Source: Sphingomonas sp. Leaf32
GTDB lineage: Bacteria > Pseudomonadota > Alphaproteobacteria > Sphingomonadales > Sphingomonadaceae
NCBI RefSeq assembly: GCF_001421765.1
Contig: NZ_LMLA01000001.1
Span: 372,001 to 436,000, forward strand
Direction: 5' to 3'
DNA length: 64,000 nt
Made by a program: the position numbers and the translations under genes. The first letter of the stretch is position 1; each line of letters begins with the position of its first letter. The notes beneath the pieces were generated by a model. That model was not told where the DNA came from, did not search any database, and saw only the letters and a program-made list of their open reading frames with translations. Positions 17,804 to 26,247 of this stretch are shown here, in pieces.

Positions 17804-18571
17804 CTAGCCCCGCGTCGCCGCCAGGAAATAGTCGAGCGATAGATCGTCCGACAGGGTGAAGCCGCGCGCCGCCGAAAAGGACAGGCCGCTGGGCGGCGAT
17901 ACCGTCATGCCCGCCGCGCGCAGATGAGCGGTCAATTCGTCGGGGGTCAGGAAGCGGTCCCAGTCATGGGTGCCGCGCGGGATCATGCCCAGCCCCTCCG
18001 CCACCGCGATCATCGCGAGTCGCGACAGCGCGGTGCGGTTGGGGGTCGACACGACCAGCAGCCCGCCGGGTGCCACCGCATCGGCCAGCCCGCGCGCAAA
18101 GGCGGCAGGGTCGGCGACATGCTCGATCACCTCCAGAGATGTCACGAGGTCGAACTGCCGCCCGGCGATCGCTTCCACGCCGCCCGCCAGATACTCGATC
18201 GAGAGACCGCCCTGCGCGGCATGGGCGGCGGCGGCACCGATATTTTCCGGCGCGGCGTCGACACCGGTCACCTGTCCGCCCAGCCGGGCGAGCGGCTCGG
18301 CGAGCAGCCCCGCACCGCAGCCGACGTCCAGCACGGTCTTTCCGGCCAGGGGGGTGAAGCCCGCCGCATCGCCGTCCCAGTGCGAATCGATCGCCGCGCG
18401 CACGAACGACAGGCGCACCGGGTTCAGCCGGTGGAGCATCGCCGAGCTGCCCTTGGGGTTCCACCAGTCGGCGGCCATCTCGCCGAAATGGGCGGCTTCG
18501 CGTGCCACGACGCTTGATTGCGCGGCCACGTCTTTTTCGGACATAAAGATTGCGTTGCTTGCGTTCGTCAT
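17804..18571 (-). CDS. ubiG: Ubiquinone biosynthesis O-methyltransferase UbiG
   Basis: 255 aa SAM-dependent enzyme performing both O-methylations of ubiquinone synthesis. UbiG signatures are HFGEMAADWWNPKGSSAMLH, LNPVRLSFVRAAI, the SAM motif VLDVGCGAGLLAEPLARLG, and STPNRTALSRLAMIAVAEG plus GTHDWDRFLTPDEL. An alternative start is the internal ATG at residue 10 (MSEKDVAAQS). The start is 41 bp from divergent lysC, so the two share a short promoter region. Confidence 0.96.
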   Translation of the reverse strand: MTNASNAIFMSEKDVAAQSSVVAREAAHFGEMAADWWNPKGSSAMLHRLNPVRLSFVRAAIDSHWDGDAAGFTPLAGKTVLDVGCGAGLLAEPLARLGGQVTGVDAAPENIGAAAAHAAQGGLSIEYLAGGVEAIAGRQFDLVTSLEVIEHVADPAAFARGLADAVAPGGLLVVSTPNRTALSRLAMIAVAEGLGMIPRGTHDWDRFLTPDELTAHLRAAGMTVSPPSGLSFSAARGFTLSDDLSLDYFLAATRG

Positions 18572-18612
18572 GGCGCTCTCCTATCAGCCGCCGCCATTCC
18601 CCCCAAGGATGA

Positions 18613-19872
18613 ATGGCAAAACGCATGGCGCGGATCGTGATGAAGTTCGGTGGCACCTCGATGGCGGGGATCGAACGTATTCGCAGCGTCGCCGCCCGCG
18701 TGAAGCGCGAGGTCGAGGCCGGCAACCAGGTCGCGGTGGTCGTGTCGGCGATGGCCGGCGACACCGACCGGCTGGTTGGCTTCTGTCGCGAGGCATCGGC
18801 GCTGTACGACCCACGCGAATATGATGCGGTGGTGGCGTCGGGCGAACAGGTGACCAGCGGGCTGCTGGCGATCGCATTGCAGGCGATCGGCGTGCCGGCG
18901 CGTTCGTGGCTGGGCTGGCAATTGCCGATCCGCACCAGCGACGCGCACGCGACCGCCCGGATCGAATCGATCGACACCACCGCGCTCGACGAATCGCTGG
19001 CGCGCGGCGAGGTGGCGGTGATCCCCGGGTTCCAGGGCGTGACCGACGCCAACCGCATCACCACGCTGGGGCGTGGCGGGTCGGACACGTCGGCGGTGGC
19101 AATGGCGGCGGCGATGCAGGCCGATCGCTGCGACATCTACACCGATGTCGACGGCGTCTATACCACCGACCCGCGCATCGTGCCGCGCGCGCGCAAGCTG
19201 GCGCGGGTGACGTACGAGGAAATGCTCGAACTCGCCTCGGTCGGGGCAAAGGTACTCCAGACCCGCTCGGTCGGGCTGGCAATGAAGGAAAAGGTCCGCG
19301 TGCGCGTGCTGTCGTCGTTCGACGATACCCGCGACGAGGACGGCTATCGTGGAACGCTGATCGTCGGCGAAGAGGAAGTGACGGACATGGAACGGCAGCT
19401 CATCACCGGTATCGCCCACGACAAGAACGAGGCGAAGATCACGCTGGTCGCGGTGCCCGACCGCCCCGGCGCGGTGGCATCGATCTTCGCGCCGCTGGCG
19501 GGCACCGGCATCAACGTCGACATGATCGTGCAGAACATCGCCCATTCGACCGGATCGACCGACGTCACCTTCACCGTGCCGGCGGCCGAACTAGCCCGTG
19601 CGCTCGACACGCTGGAAAAGGCGAAGACCGACATCGGGTTCCAGAAGGTGCTGCACGATACCCGCGTCGCCAAGGTATCGGTGGTGGGCGTGGGGATGCG
19701 CAGCCATGCCGGCGTCGCCTCCACCATGTTCACCGCGCTGGCCGATCGCGGCATCAATATCCAGGCGATCACCACGTCGGAGATAAAGGTCAGCGTGCTG
19801 ATCGAGGAGGATTATACCGAACTGGCGGTGCGCGTGCTGCACACCGCCTACGGGCTGGACGCCGAGGGCTGA
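18613..19872 (+). CDS. lysC: Aspartate kinase
   Basis: 419 aa. Catalyses ATP-dependent phosphorylation of aspartate, the first step to lysine, threonine, methionine and diaminopimelate. The kinase domain begins RIVMKFGGTSMAG and has VVVSAMAGDTDRL, GRGGSDTSAVAMAAAM and DVDGVYTTDPRIV. Two C-terminal ACT domains follow (ITLVAVPDRPGAVASIFAPL; VSVVGVGMRSHAGVASTMF), so feedback inhibition by lysine and/or threonine is likely. The ATG at 18625 (MARIVMKFGG) fits the family start equally well; AAGGA precedes 18613. Confidence 0.96.
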   Translation: MAKRMARIVMKFGGTSMAGIERIRSVAARVKREVEAGNQVAVVVSAMAGDTDRLVGFCREASALYDPREYDAVVASGEQVTSGLLAIALQAIGVPARSWLGWQLPIRTSDAHATARIESIDTTALDESLARGEVAVIPGFQGVTDANRITTLGRGGSDTSAVAMAAAMQADRCDIYTDVDGVYTTDPRIVPRARKLARVTYEEMLELASVGAKVLQTRSVGLAMKEKVRVRVLSSFDDTRDEDGYRGTLIVGEEEVTDMERQLITGIAHDKNEAKITLVAVPDRPGAVASIFAPLAGTGINVDMIVQNIAHSTGSTDVTFTVPAAELARALDTLEKAKTDIGFQKVLHDTRVAKVSVVGVGMRSHAGVASTMFTALADRGINIQAITTSEIKVSVLIEEDYTELAVRVLHTAYGLDAEG

Positions 19873-19879
19873 CTTTCAG

Positions 19880-20015
19880 ATCCTCCCCGGCACGGGGAGG
19901 GGGACCGCCGCGCAGCGGTGGTGGAGGGGGTTGGCCGCGCAACGCGACCGGTGTGGACGCCGACGCCCCCCTCCACCAGCTGCGCTGGTCCCCTTCCCCG
20001 TGCCGGGGAGGATTT
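19880..20015. repeat. Palindromic repeat family A between lysC and yjbQ
   Basis: About 135 bp with imperfect terminal inverted repeats (ATCCTCCCCGGCACGGGGAG at the left, its complement at the right end) and an inner GGTGGAGGGGG / CCCCCCTCCACC pair. It is the same element as the one inside truB. It fills the whole gap between convergent lysC and yjbQ, and its last bases form part of the yjbQ stop codon. Confidence 0.88.
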
Positions 20016-20433
20016 ACTCCCCCATCAGGTGTACCGCTACTCGTCGCCGATGCGCGGCGCGGCGGTGTTCGAACAGGTAGATGCCCTGCCAGATGCCCAG
20101 CACCGGGCGGTGGCCGACCACGGGAATCGACAGCGATACGCCGGTCAGTGCGGTGCGCAGATGCGCCGGCATGTCGTCCGCCCCCTCCTCGTCATGGGCG
20201 TAGCGATCACTTTCGGGGGCGATGTGGCGGAAATAGCGTTCGAGGTCGTCGCGCGCCGTCTCGCTGGTATTTTCCTGCACCAGCAGCGATGCCGAGGTGT
20301 GGCGGCAGAACAGGGTGAGCAACCCGTCGGCGATGCCGGTCGATTCGACCCAGTGCCGCACCTGTCCGGTGATGAGGACCAGCCCCTGCCCGTTGGTGAC
20401 GACCACCAGTTCGCCATGTTCCTGTCGCATCAT
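20014..20433 (-). CDS. yjbQ: Secondary thiamine-phosphate synthase-like enzyme (UPF0047/YjbQ)
   Basis: 139 aa single-domain protein of the UPF0047/YjbQ family. Markers are LITGQVRHWVESTGIADGLL, LFCRHTSASLLVQENTS, and the C-terminal HRPVLGIWQGIYLFEHRR. Some members have weak thiamine-phosphate synthase activity in vitro; the physiological role is uncertain. The start is the ATG ending at 20433 (MMRQEHGELVV), since sequence further upstream has no similarity and reaches the divergent gene at 20478. Confidence 0.9.
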   Translation of the reverse strand: MMRQEHGELVVVTNGQGLVLITGQVRHWVESTGIADGLLTLFCRHTSASLLVQENTSETARDDLERYFRHIAPESDRYAHDEEGADDMPAHLRTALTGVSLSIPVVGHRPVLGIWQGIYLFEHRRAAHRRRVAVHLMGE

Positions 20434-20477
20434 CGTCCCTGCTTGCCCGAAGCGGTCGCCCCGCGCTAGGCGGAGCC

Positions 20478-21506
20478 ATGACCAACGCATCGATCGGCGC
20501 CGAGCGCCTGGAGCGCCGCATGGCGCGCGGCCGTGACTTTCTGGGCAGCGAGACCGCGATCCTGTGCGGCGCGATGTCGTGGGTGAGCGAGCGCAACCTC
20601 GTCGCCGCCATCTCCAACGCCGGCGGGTTCGGCGTGATCGCCTGCGGGGCGATGACGCCCGAGCTGCTGGATGCCGAGATCGCGGGGACGAAGGCGCTGA
20701 CGGACAAGCCGTTCGGCGTGAACCTCATCACCATGCACCCGGCGCTGTTCGACCTGATCGAGGTGTGTGGGCGCCACGGCGTTACCCATGTCGTGCTGGC
20801 CGGCGGCCTGCCGCCCAAGGGGTCGCTGGAGGCGATCAAGGCGACCGGGGCCAAGGTCATCGCCTTCGCCCCCGCGCTGGCGCTCGCCAAGAAGCTGATC
20901 CGCAGCGGTGCCGACGCGCTGGTGATCGAGGGGATGGAGGCCGGCGGCCATATCGGCCCCGTCTCCACCAGCGTGCTGGCGCAGGAAATGCTGCCCGAGG
21001 TCGCGGCGCAGGTGCCGGTGTTCGTCGCGGGCGGAATCGGCCGGGGCGAGGCGATCGCCGGCTATCTGGATATGGGCGCGGCGGGCGTGCAGCTCGGCAC
21101 CCGGTTCGTCTGCGCGACCGAATCGATCGCGCATCCGGCGTTCAAGAAGGCGTTTCTGCGTGCCTCCGCCCGCGACGCGGTGGCGAGCGTGCAGATCGAC
21201 CCGCGCCTGCCGGTCATCCCGGTGCGCGCGCTGAAGAATGCCGGCGGCGAGCAATTCACCGCCAAGCAGCGCGAAGTCGCGCAGTTGCTGGACGAAGGCA
21301 GCGTGGCGATGGCCGAGGCGCAGTTGCAGATCGAACATTATTGGGCGGGCGCGCTGCGCCGTGCGGTGATTGATGGCGATGTCGAGCATGGCAGCCTGAT
21401 GGCCGGGCAGTCGGTCGGCATGGTCACGAAGGAAGAACCGGCGGCCGAGATCATCGCCACGCTGATGGCGGAAGCCGCGCAGGCGCTGGAAAAGCGGGCG
21501 GCGTGA
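20478..21506 (+). CDS. NAD(P)H-dependent flavin oxidoreductase, nitronate monooxygenase family
   Basis: 342 aa FMN-dependent TIM barrel of the nitronate monooxygenase/FabK-like family. The usual signatures are present: ILCGAMSWVSERNLVAAISN, AGGFGVIACGAMTPELLDAE, KPFGVNLITMHP, VIEGMEAGGHIGPVSTSVL and VFVAGGIGRGEAIAGYLDMG (phosphate-binding loop), then GVQLGTRFVCATE. Substrate candidates include alkyl nitronates or quinones; FabK-type enoyl-ACP reductase cannot be excluded from sequence alone. It is divergent from yjbQ with a 44 bp gap. Confidence 0.9.
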   Translation: MTNASIGAERLERRMARGRDFLGSETAILCGAMSWVSERNLVAAISNAGGFGVIACGAMTPELLDAEIAGTKALTDKPFGVNLITMHPALFDLIEVCGRHGVTHVVLAGGLPPKGSLEAIKATGAKVIAFAPALALAKKLIRSGADALVIEGMEAGGHIGPVSTSVLAQEMLPEVAAQVPVFVAGGIGRGEAIAGYLDMGAAGVQLGTRFVCATESIAHPAFKKAFLRASARDAVASVQIDPRLPVIPVRALKNAGGEQFTAKQREVAQLLDEGSVAMAEAQLQIEHYWAGALRRAVIDGDVEHGSLMAGQSVGMVTKEEPAAEIIATLMAEAAQALEKRAA

Positions 21507-22045
21507 AGCCCAAAGTTCACTAAGTTCACACTTGCCGCGGTTTCGTGGCGCGGGTGTTTCTATGCCGGGTGCGGTCACGATGCGAAAGAGCGTGGCCGTA
21601 GGTTGGCAGGGTGGCGGCATGTAGGAAAGTGGTTCGCCGCTTGACGTCACCCCGGCGCAGACTGGGGCTTCTTGCGGCTCCTGCCGCGTGCCGTCACCGG
21701 GAGATCCCGGCCTACGCCGGGATGACGTGCGAGGCGGGGGAATCCTTGCCGCTTCGACCGCCGCCAAGGAAGAAGCGGGACCCCGGATCAAGTCCGGGGT
21801 GACGGGGAGGGACTTGGAACCGATCGACATTCAATGTCCGCGCGACGCCGCGAAGCGAAGAACGAAGAAGGTTCGCGCGGAGGACGCGGGGACCGACGCG
21901 TGACGTAAAGCGGTACGCGCTGCGTCGACGCGAAGATGTTGGCACGGTCGGTAGTCAGTCCTGCGGTCAGCCCGTGCACGACACCTCCGCGCCTCCGCGT
22001 GAAATTCCAATTTCTGGTGCTTCCGCGGTTGAACGCCGATCCGGC
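21507..22045. other. Intergenic region filled with degenerate repeats
   Basis: 539 bp with no supported gene. It holds a family B palindromic repeat at 21645-21730, a half copy at 21777-21805 (CCCCGGATCAAGTCCGGGG), and a degenerate family D repeat around 21868-22008 (arms resembling GGTTCGCGCGGAGGACGCGG and CCTCCGCGCCTCCGCGTGAA). Short open frames are present but encode only repeat-derived arginine-rich peptides. Confidence 0.75.
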
Positions 22046-22438
22046 TCAGGCCGCTTCTTCCTCGCGCAGCCACACCAGTGCTTCCTCACGGGAATCGAAC
22101 ATCGGCAGGTGCGGGAGCGCACGTTTCACCTGCATCGACAGCAAGGCGCTGTTACGGATCAGTGCGATCTTGCGCGAGGTCGTACGCGACCGGTCGGCGA
22201 TCTCGCCGATGGCGGCCAGAACGTCGGGCGACTGGACCGCGAAGCCGGTGATGTCGAACAGCGCGACCTGCTCCCCCGGACGCACGCCCAGCCCCGGCAA
22301 CCGGGTCACCGCCTCACGCAGCGCCGCGCCGAAGCGCTGGACGGTGCCGAGGTCCCAATGGCCGAGCAGGGCGAAATCGAGCATCCACGGTGCGGAGGTG
22401 ATGACTCCGCGAAAGGCGGGATCGTCGGCGATGCGCAT
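22046..22438 (-). CDS. STAS/SpoIIAA-like small protein
   Basis: 130 aa. The alternating strand-helix pattern (MLDFALLGHWDLGTVQRFGA, EQVALFDITGFAVQSPDVL, KIALIRNSALLSMQVKR, FDSREEALVWLRE) fits the SpoIIAA-like/STAS fold. It lacks obvious catalytic residues, and such proteins usually work as small regulators or membrane-associated scaffolds. The annotation is by fold pattern only. It is flanked upstream by a 95 bp gap to the prenyl synthase gene transcribed in the same direction. Confidence 0.6.
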   Translation of the reverse strand: MRIADDPAFRGVITSAPWMLDFALLGHWDLGTVQRFGAALREAVTRLPGLGVRPGEQVALFDITGFAVQSPDVLAAIGEIADRSRTTSRKIALIRNSALLSMQVKRALPHLPMFDSREEALVWLREEEAA

Positions 22439-22533
22439 GGGCGTCCTGTGAAATGGCGGCGCACAGCGTCGTGCGCGGCATAAAGTGTCACAGGATATTG
22501 TTTATAAAGCGTTTCCTGCCGAATCGTATCCGA

Positions 22534-23547
22534 TCAGTAGGCCCGACGGATCGCGAACTCGACCGCTTCGATCATCGCATCCTTCGCCGGACCGTTCGGG
22601 AAGCGCCCGATCGCATCGATCGCCCGCTGGCCATAATGACGGGCACGTGCCAGCGTGTCGTCGACCGCGCGGGTCGATCGGATCAGGGTGATGGCGTGCG
22701 CCAGATCGGCGTCGCTCGCGCGCTTGCCCGATACCGCGTCGCGCCAGAAGGCACGTGATTCCTCGTCACCGCGCGCATAGGCGAGGATGACCGGCAGGGT
22801 CATCTTGCCCTCGCGGAAATCGTCGCCGGCATCCTTGCCCATGGTATCCGCATCGGACACGTAATCGATCGCATCGTCGACCAGCTGGAACGCGATGCCG
22901 AGGTTGCGGCCATAGGCGTCGAGCGCGGCTTCGTCGGCGTCCGACCGGTCGGCGACGATCGCGGCGATGCGGCACGCGGCGGCGAACAGCGCGGCGGTCT
23001 TGGCCCCGATGATGTCGAGATAGCGATCCTCGGGCGTGTCGATCCGGCGGATCGCGGTCAGCTGGTTCACTTCCCCTTCGGCGATCACCGCCGACGCGCC
23101 CGACAGGACGCGCAGCGCCTTCAGGCTTTCCGCCTCGACCATCAGTTCGAAGCTCTTGGAAAACAGGAAGTCGCCGACCAGCACGCTGGCGGGATTGCCC
23201 CAGATGATGTTGGCGGTACGCTTGCCCCGGCGCAGGTCGGACCCGTCGACCACATCGTCGTGCAGCAGCGTCGCGGTATGGATGAACTCGACCGCCGCCG
23301 ATAACAGGTGATGGCGGGTGCCGCCGTAACCGATCAGCCGGGCGCTCGCGAGCGTCAGCATCGGGCGCATCCGCTTGCCCCCGCCGGCGATCAGGTGACC
23401 GGCCAGTTCGGGGATCAGCGGAATCTTCGACTGCATCCGGTCGAGGATGACCGCGTTCACACGGTTCATGTCGTCGGCGACCAACGCCATCAGCGGATCG
23501 AGGGAGGGGTCGGTCCGCTTGTCGAGGCGGTGCAGGGTAGCCGTCAT
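22534..23547 (-). CDS. ispB: Polyprenyl (octaprenyl/decaprenyl) diphosphate synthase
   Basis: 337 aa trans-prenyltransferase making the side chain of ubiquinone. The first aspartate-rich motif is LLHDDVVDGSDLRRGKRT, the second is FQLVDDAIDYVSD followed by GKDAGDDFREGKMTLPVIL, and GGGKRMRPMLTLASARL binds the homoallylic substrate. Residues before the first motif fit long-chain synthases. Chain length is probably C50 (Q-10 is usual in sphingomonads) but is not readable with certainty. The start ending at 23547 (MTATLHRLDKR) fits the family. Confidence 0.93.
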   Translation of the reverse strand: MTATLHRLDKRTDPSLDPLMALVADDMNRVNAVILDRMQSKIPLIPELAGHLIAGGGKRMRPMLTLASARLIGYGGTRHHLLSAAVEFIHTATLLHDDVVDGSDLRRGKRTANIIWGNPASVLVGDFLFSKSFELMVEAESLKALRVLSGASAVIAEGEVNQLTAIRRIDTPEDRYLDIIGAKTAALFAAACRIAAIVADRSDADEAALDAYGRNLGIAFQLVDDAIDYVSDADTMGKDAGDDFREGKMTLPVILAYARGDEESRAFWRDAVSGKRASDADLAHAITLIRSTRAVDDTLARARHYGQRAIDAIGRFPNGPAKDAMIEAVEFAIRRAY

Positions 23548-23680
23548 GTCCCAGCGATGTGGCGGTTCGGACGGCCGAACGCAAGGGAAAGGCGGGGTTG
23601 CGCCGCCCGTCCCGTCGCGCGAAAGGGGCGGACCGCACGCACTTTCCGCCGTGCGCGCGGTTGCAAGAAAAGAGGACGCC

Positions 23681-23974
23681 ATGCCCGACGCGACGCTGCA
23701 ACGGTTCCGCCAGAGCATCGACAATATCGATGCGGCGCTGGTCTTCCTGCTCGCCGAGCGGTTCAAGGTCACCCAGGCGGTCGGGCATTACAAGGCGGAG
23801 AACGGCCTGCCCCCCGCCGATCCGGGCCGCGAGGACGCGCAGATCGCGCGGCTGCGCGCGCTGGCGCGCGATGCCGACCTCGACCCGGAGTTCTCCGAGA
23901 AGTTCCTGCGCTTCATCATCGACGAGGTGATTCGCCATCACCAGTCGCTGCAGGACGACGGGGCGGCGCGGTGA
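23681..23974 (+). CDS. Chorismate mutase (AroQ type)
   Basis: 97 aa all-helical AroQ-class enzyme converting chorismate to prephenate for phenylalanine and tyrosine synthesis. It contains FRQSIDNIDAALVFLLAERF, KVTQAVGHYKAENGLPPADP, and RFIIDEVIRHHQSL, matching the three-helix family. RBS AGAGGA lies 5 nt upstream of the ATG. The stop codon overlaps the GTG start of the following GH130-like gene (GTGA). Confidence 0.93.
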   Translation: MPDATLQRFRQSIDNIDAALVFLLAERFKVTQAVGHYKAENGLPPADPGREDAQIARLRALARDADLDPEFSEKFLRFIIDEVIRHHQSLQDDGAAR

Positions 23975-25080
23975 GCGACGACCGGATCGTCTTCGCCCCC
24001 GACGATGTCGATCTGGCGCGATCACCGCTCAGGCGCGACATCGCCGAGCCGACCTATGTGCTGGGCGCGTTCAATCCGGCGCTGACGCGGTTGCCGAACG
24101 GCAACCTGCTGCTGCTGGTGCGGGTGGCCGAGGCGCTGCGCGAACCGGTGCGCGACGGCCATGTGCGGTCGATCCGCTGGACGGCCGGCGGCTATGTGCT
24201 CGATGCGTTTCCGGCGGACGCGGCGGATGTCAGCGATCCGCGCTTCTTTTCGTTGAAGGGCGGGTCCTATCCGTTCCTCGGCCTCACCTCTCTGTCATGG
24301 CTGCTGCCGGTCGAGCTGTCGGCGGACGGGCAGCGGGTGGTGGCGGTGCATTACGACCGCGCGGTGGAGCCGTCGGGGCCTTACGCCCAGTACGGCATTG
24401 AGGACCCGCGCATCGTGGCGATCGACGGCGTGTACTGGATGACGGTGTGCGGCGTGTCGGGCGGGCGGCTATGTACCGTGATGTACCGGTCGTCGGACGG
24501 GTATGACTGGCGATCGCAGGGAATCGTGCTGGACCATGGCAACAAGGACATGGTGCCGTTCGAGGGGCGGGTCGGCGACCGCTATGTGTCGCTGACACGG
24601 CCGCTGTCGGATGCGTGGTTCGTCGCGGCGCCCGATGCGGCAGAGGGCAGCGGGCCGAGCATCAACCTTGCGACCTCACCCGACATGCTGCACTGGCGGC
24701 CGCTGGCGGAACCGACGCTGCGGCCGTTGAAGGGTGCGGCCGCCTACAAGCTGGGTGGCGGCACCCCGCCAGTGCGGACGAAGCGCGGGTGGATGATGCT
24801 GTATCACGGCGTCGAGAAGCAGGGCGCGGTGGGGGTGTATCGCACCTATCGCGCGCTGATCGATGCCGATGCCGCCTGGGTGCTGGAGCGCGATGAGACG
24901 CGGCCGGTGCTGGAGGCGGCCTCCGCGCTGATCGCGCCGATCGCGCACCAGGCGTATCTGCCGCAGCCGGTGGTGTTCACGACCGGCATCGTGGCCGACG
25001 GCGACGACTGGATCGTGGCGTCGGGCGAGGCGGACCTGGCGTGCCGGTTGACGCGGGTGGCAGGCGCGCGGCTGGACTGA
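23971..25080 (+). CDS. GH130-like glycoside phosphorylase family protein
   Basis: 369 aa with a GTG start. The five-bladed beta-propeller pattern and the motif YGIEDPRIV (GIEDPR is typical of GH130 mannoside phosphorylases and relatives) support the family, together with VRVAEALREP near residue 45 and GGTPPVRTKRGWMMLYHGVE near residue 270. Many relatives phosphorolyse beta-mannosides, but the specificity here is unknown. It is translationally coupled to chorismate mutase, which is an odd partner; an alternative ATG start would have to lie well inside the conserved region. Confidence 0.8.
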   Translation: MSDDRIVFAPDDVDLARSPLRRDIAEPTYVLGAFNPALTRLPNGNLLLLVRVAEALREPVRDGHVRSIRWTAGGYVLDAFPADAADVSDPRFFSLKGGSYPFLGLTSLSWLLPVELSADGQRVVAVHYDRAVEPSGPYAQYGIEDPRIVAIDGVYWMTVCGVSGGRLCTVMYRSSDGYDWRSQGIVLDHGNKDMVPFEGRVGDRYVSLTRPLSDAWFVAAPDAAEGSGPSINLATSPDMLHWRPLAEPTLRPLKGAAAYKLGGGTPPVRTKRGWMMLYHGVEKQGAVGVYRTYRALIDADAAWVLERDETRPVLEAASALIAPIAHQAYLPQPVVFTTGIVADGDDWIVASGEADLACRLTRVAGARLD

Positions 25081-25103
25081 CTGCTATCCGTTTTGAGCAA
25101 AAA

Positions 25104-25274
25104 CCGTTCGTGCTGAGTAGAGACTGAGCCCTTCTACTGCCTGCCTGCGGCAGGCGCTCAGGACAGGCTTCTGTGCTACGCACCGAAGTCGAAGGCTCGT
25201 ATCGAAGCACATGCCTCAAGCGGTCCTTCGATACGCCATTTCGACTTTGCTCAATGGCTACTCAGGACGAACGG
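25104..25274. repeat. Composite palindromic repeat, family C, copy 2
   Basis: Outer arms CCGTTCGTGCTGAGTAG and CTACTCAGGACGAACGG, with inner GCCTGCCTGCGGCAGGCGC and a CTACGCACCGAAGTCGAAG module that is inverted relative to copy 1. It lies between convergent genes, the GH130-like protein and a TauE permease. Confidence 0.8.
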
Positions 25275-25291
25275 CGTCGGCGGAAGTTGTT

Positions 25292-26065
25292 CTACACCCC
25301 CAGCCAGACCCTGAGCGGATTGGCCGGGTCCGCCACCAGCTTCACCGTCAGCGCGAGCGACACGACGACCAGCAGCGGGCGGATCGCGCGGCCGCCGAAG
25401 CGGATGGCGAGCGCCGCGCCGAGCTGTCCGCCCGCCACGCTCGCGACCGCCATCGACAGCCCGAGTACCCACCACACATGGCCGCCCGCGACCAGCACCG
25501 CCAGGCCGGCCAGGTTGCTGGCGAGGTTCAGCAGCTTGGTATGCGCCACCGCCCGCGTCGCGCCCATGCCGGCGGCGGTGACGAGCAGCAGCGTGAAGAA
25601 GGACCCGGTGCCCGGACCGAAGAAGCCGTCATAGGTGCCGATGCCGGCCACCGCGAGCAGCAGCCCGGCGGGGGCCAGGCGGACATGGGTATCGACATCG
25701 GACAGGCGCGGCCCGAACAGGAAGTACAGCGCCATCGCCACCAGCAGGATCGGCAGCAGCCCGGCAAGAAACCGCGGGTCGATCATCTGCACCAGCGCGG
25801 CCCCCACCCCTGCCCCGCCGAACGAGGCAAGCGCCAGCCACCACGACCGGCGCAGGTCGATATGCCCCTTGCGCCAGAAGGCGAAGGTCGCGCCGGCGGT
25901 GCCGAACGCGCTTTGCAGCTTGTTGGTGCCAAGCGCCATGACCGGCGGCACCCCGGCGGCGAGCAGGGCGGGAATGGTGATAAGCCCCCCGCCGCCCGCC
26001 ATCGCGTCGATGGTGCCGGCGCAGAAGGCGACCAGCATGAGCAGGGCGATGAGGTCGAGTTCCAT
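25292..26065 (-). CDS. TauE/SafE family permease, second paralogue
   Basis: 257 aa polytopic membrane protein with the repeat signatures AGTIDAMAGGGGLITIPALL and GIGTYDGFFGPGTGSFFTLL characteristic of TauE/SafE anion exporters. It is divergent in sequence from the paralogue at 27-803, so the two likely have different substrates. It ends close to a family C repeat, and its start lies near a family B repeat, followed by ssrA in the same direction upstream. Confidence 0.9.
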   Translation of the reverse strand: MELDLIALLMLVAFCAGTIDAMAGGGGLITIPALLAAGVPPVMALGTNKLQSAFGTAGATFAFWRKGHIDLRRSWWLALASFGGAGVGAALVQMIDPRFLAGLLPILLVAMALYFLFGPRLSDVDTHVRLAPAGLLLAVAGIGTYDGFFGPGTGSFFTLLLVTAAGMGATRAVAHTKLLNLASNLAGLAVLVAGGHVWWVLGLSMAVASVAGGQLGAALAIRFGGRAIRPLLVVVSLALTVKLVADPANPLRVWLGV

Positions 26066-26138
26066 GGGACGCCGGCTTAGCGGCGGGACGGTGATCGCGG
26101 AAGGCGGCTTCGCGGTACCTGCCTAATCCATTGCCCAT

Positions 26139-26235
26139 CGTCATTCCCGCGAAGGCGGGAATCCATTGACGCCAACGCTGACGATAGAGCCGCAACGGCC
26201 TGGGGTATGGATTCCCGCCTTCGCGGGAATGACGA
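26139..26235. repeat. Palindromic repeat family B between ssrA and TauE
   Basis: Two copies of an ATTCCCGCGAAGGCGGGAAT palindrome in inverted arrangement (26143-26162 and about 26212-26230) around a 48 bp centre. It lies directly after the ssrA terminator. Confidence 0.85.
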
Positions 26236-26247
26236 CAGGGTTTTAGG

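Noticed and set aside
25104..25274. Family C repeat as a transfer RNA or riboswitch because of the stable folds
   Set aside because: Multiple copies with different cores, located mostly between convergent genes; no tRNA or known aptamer signature.
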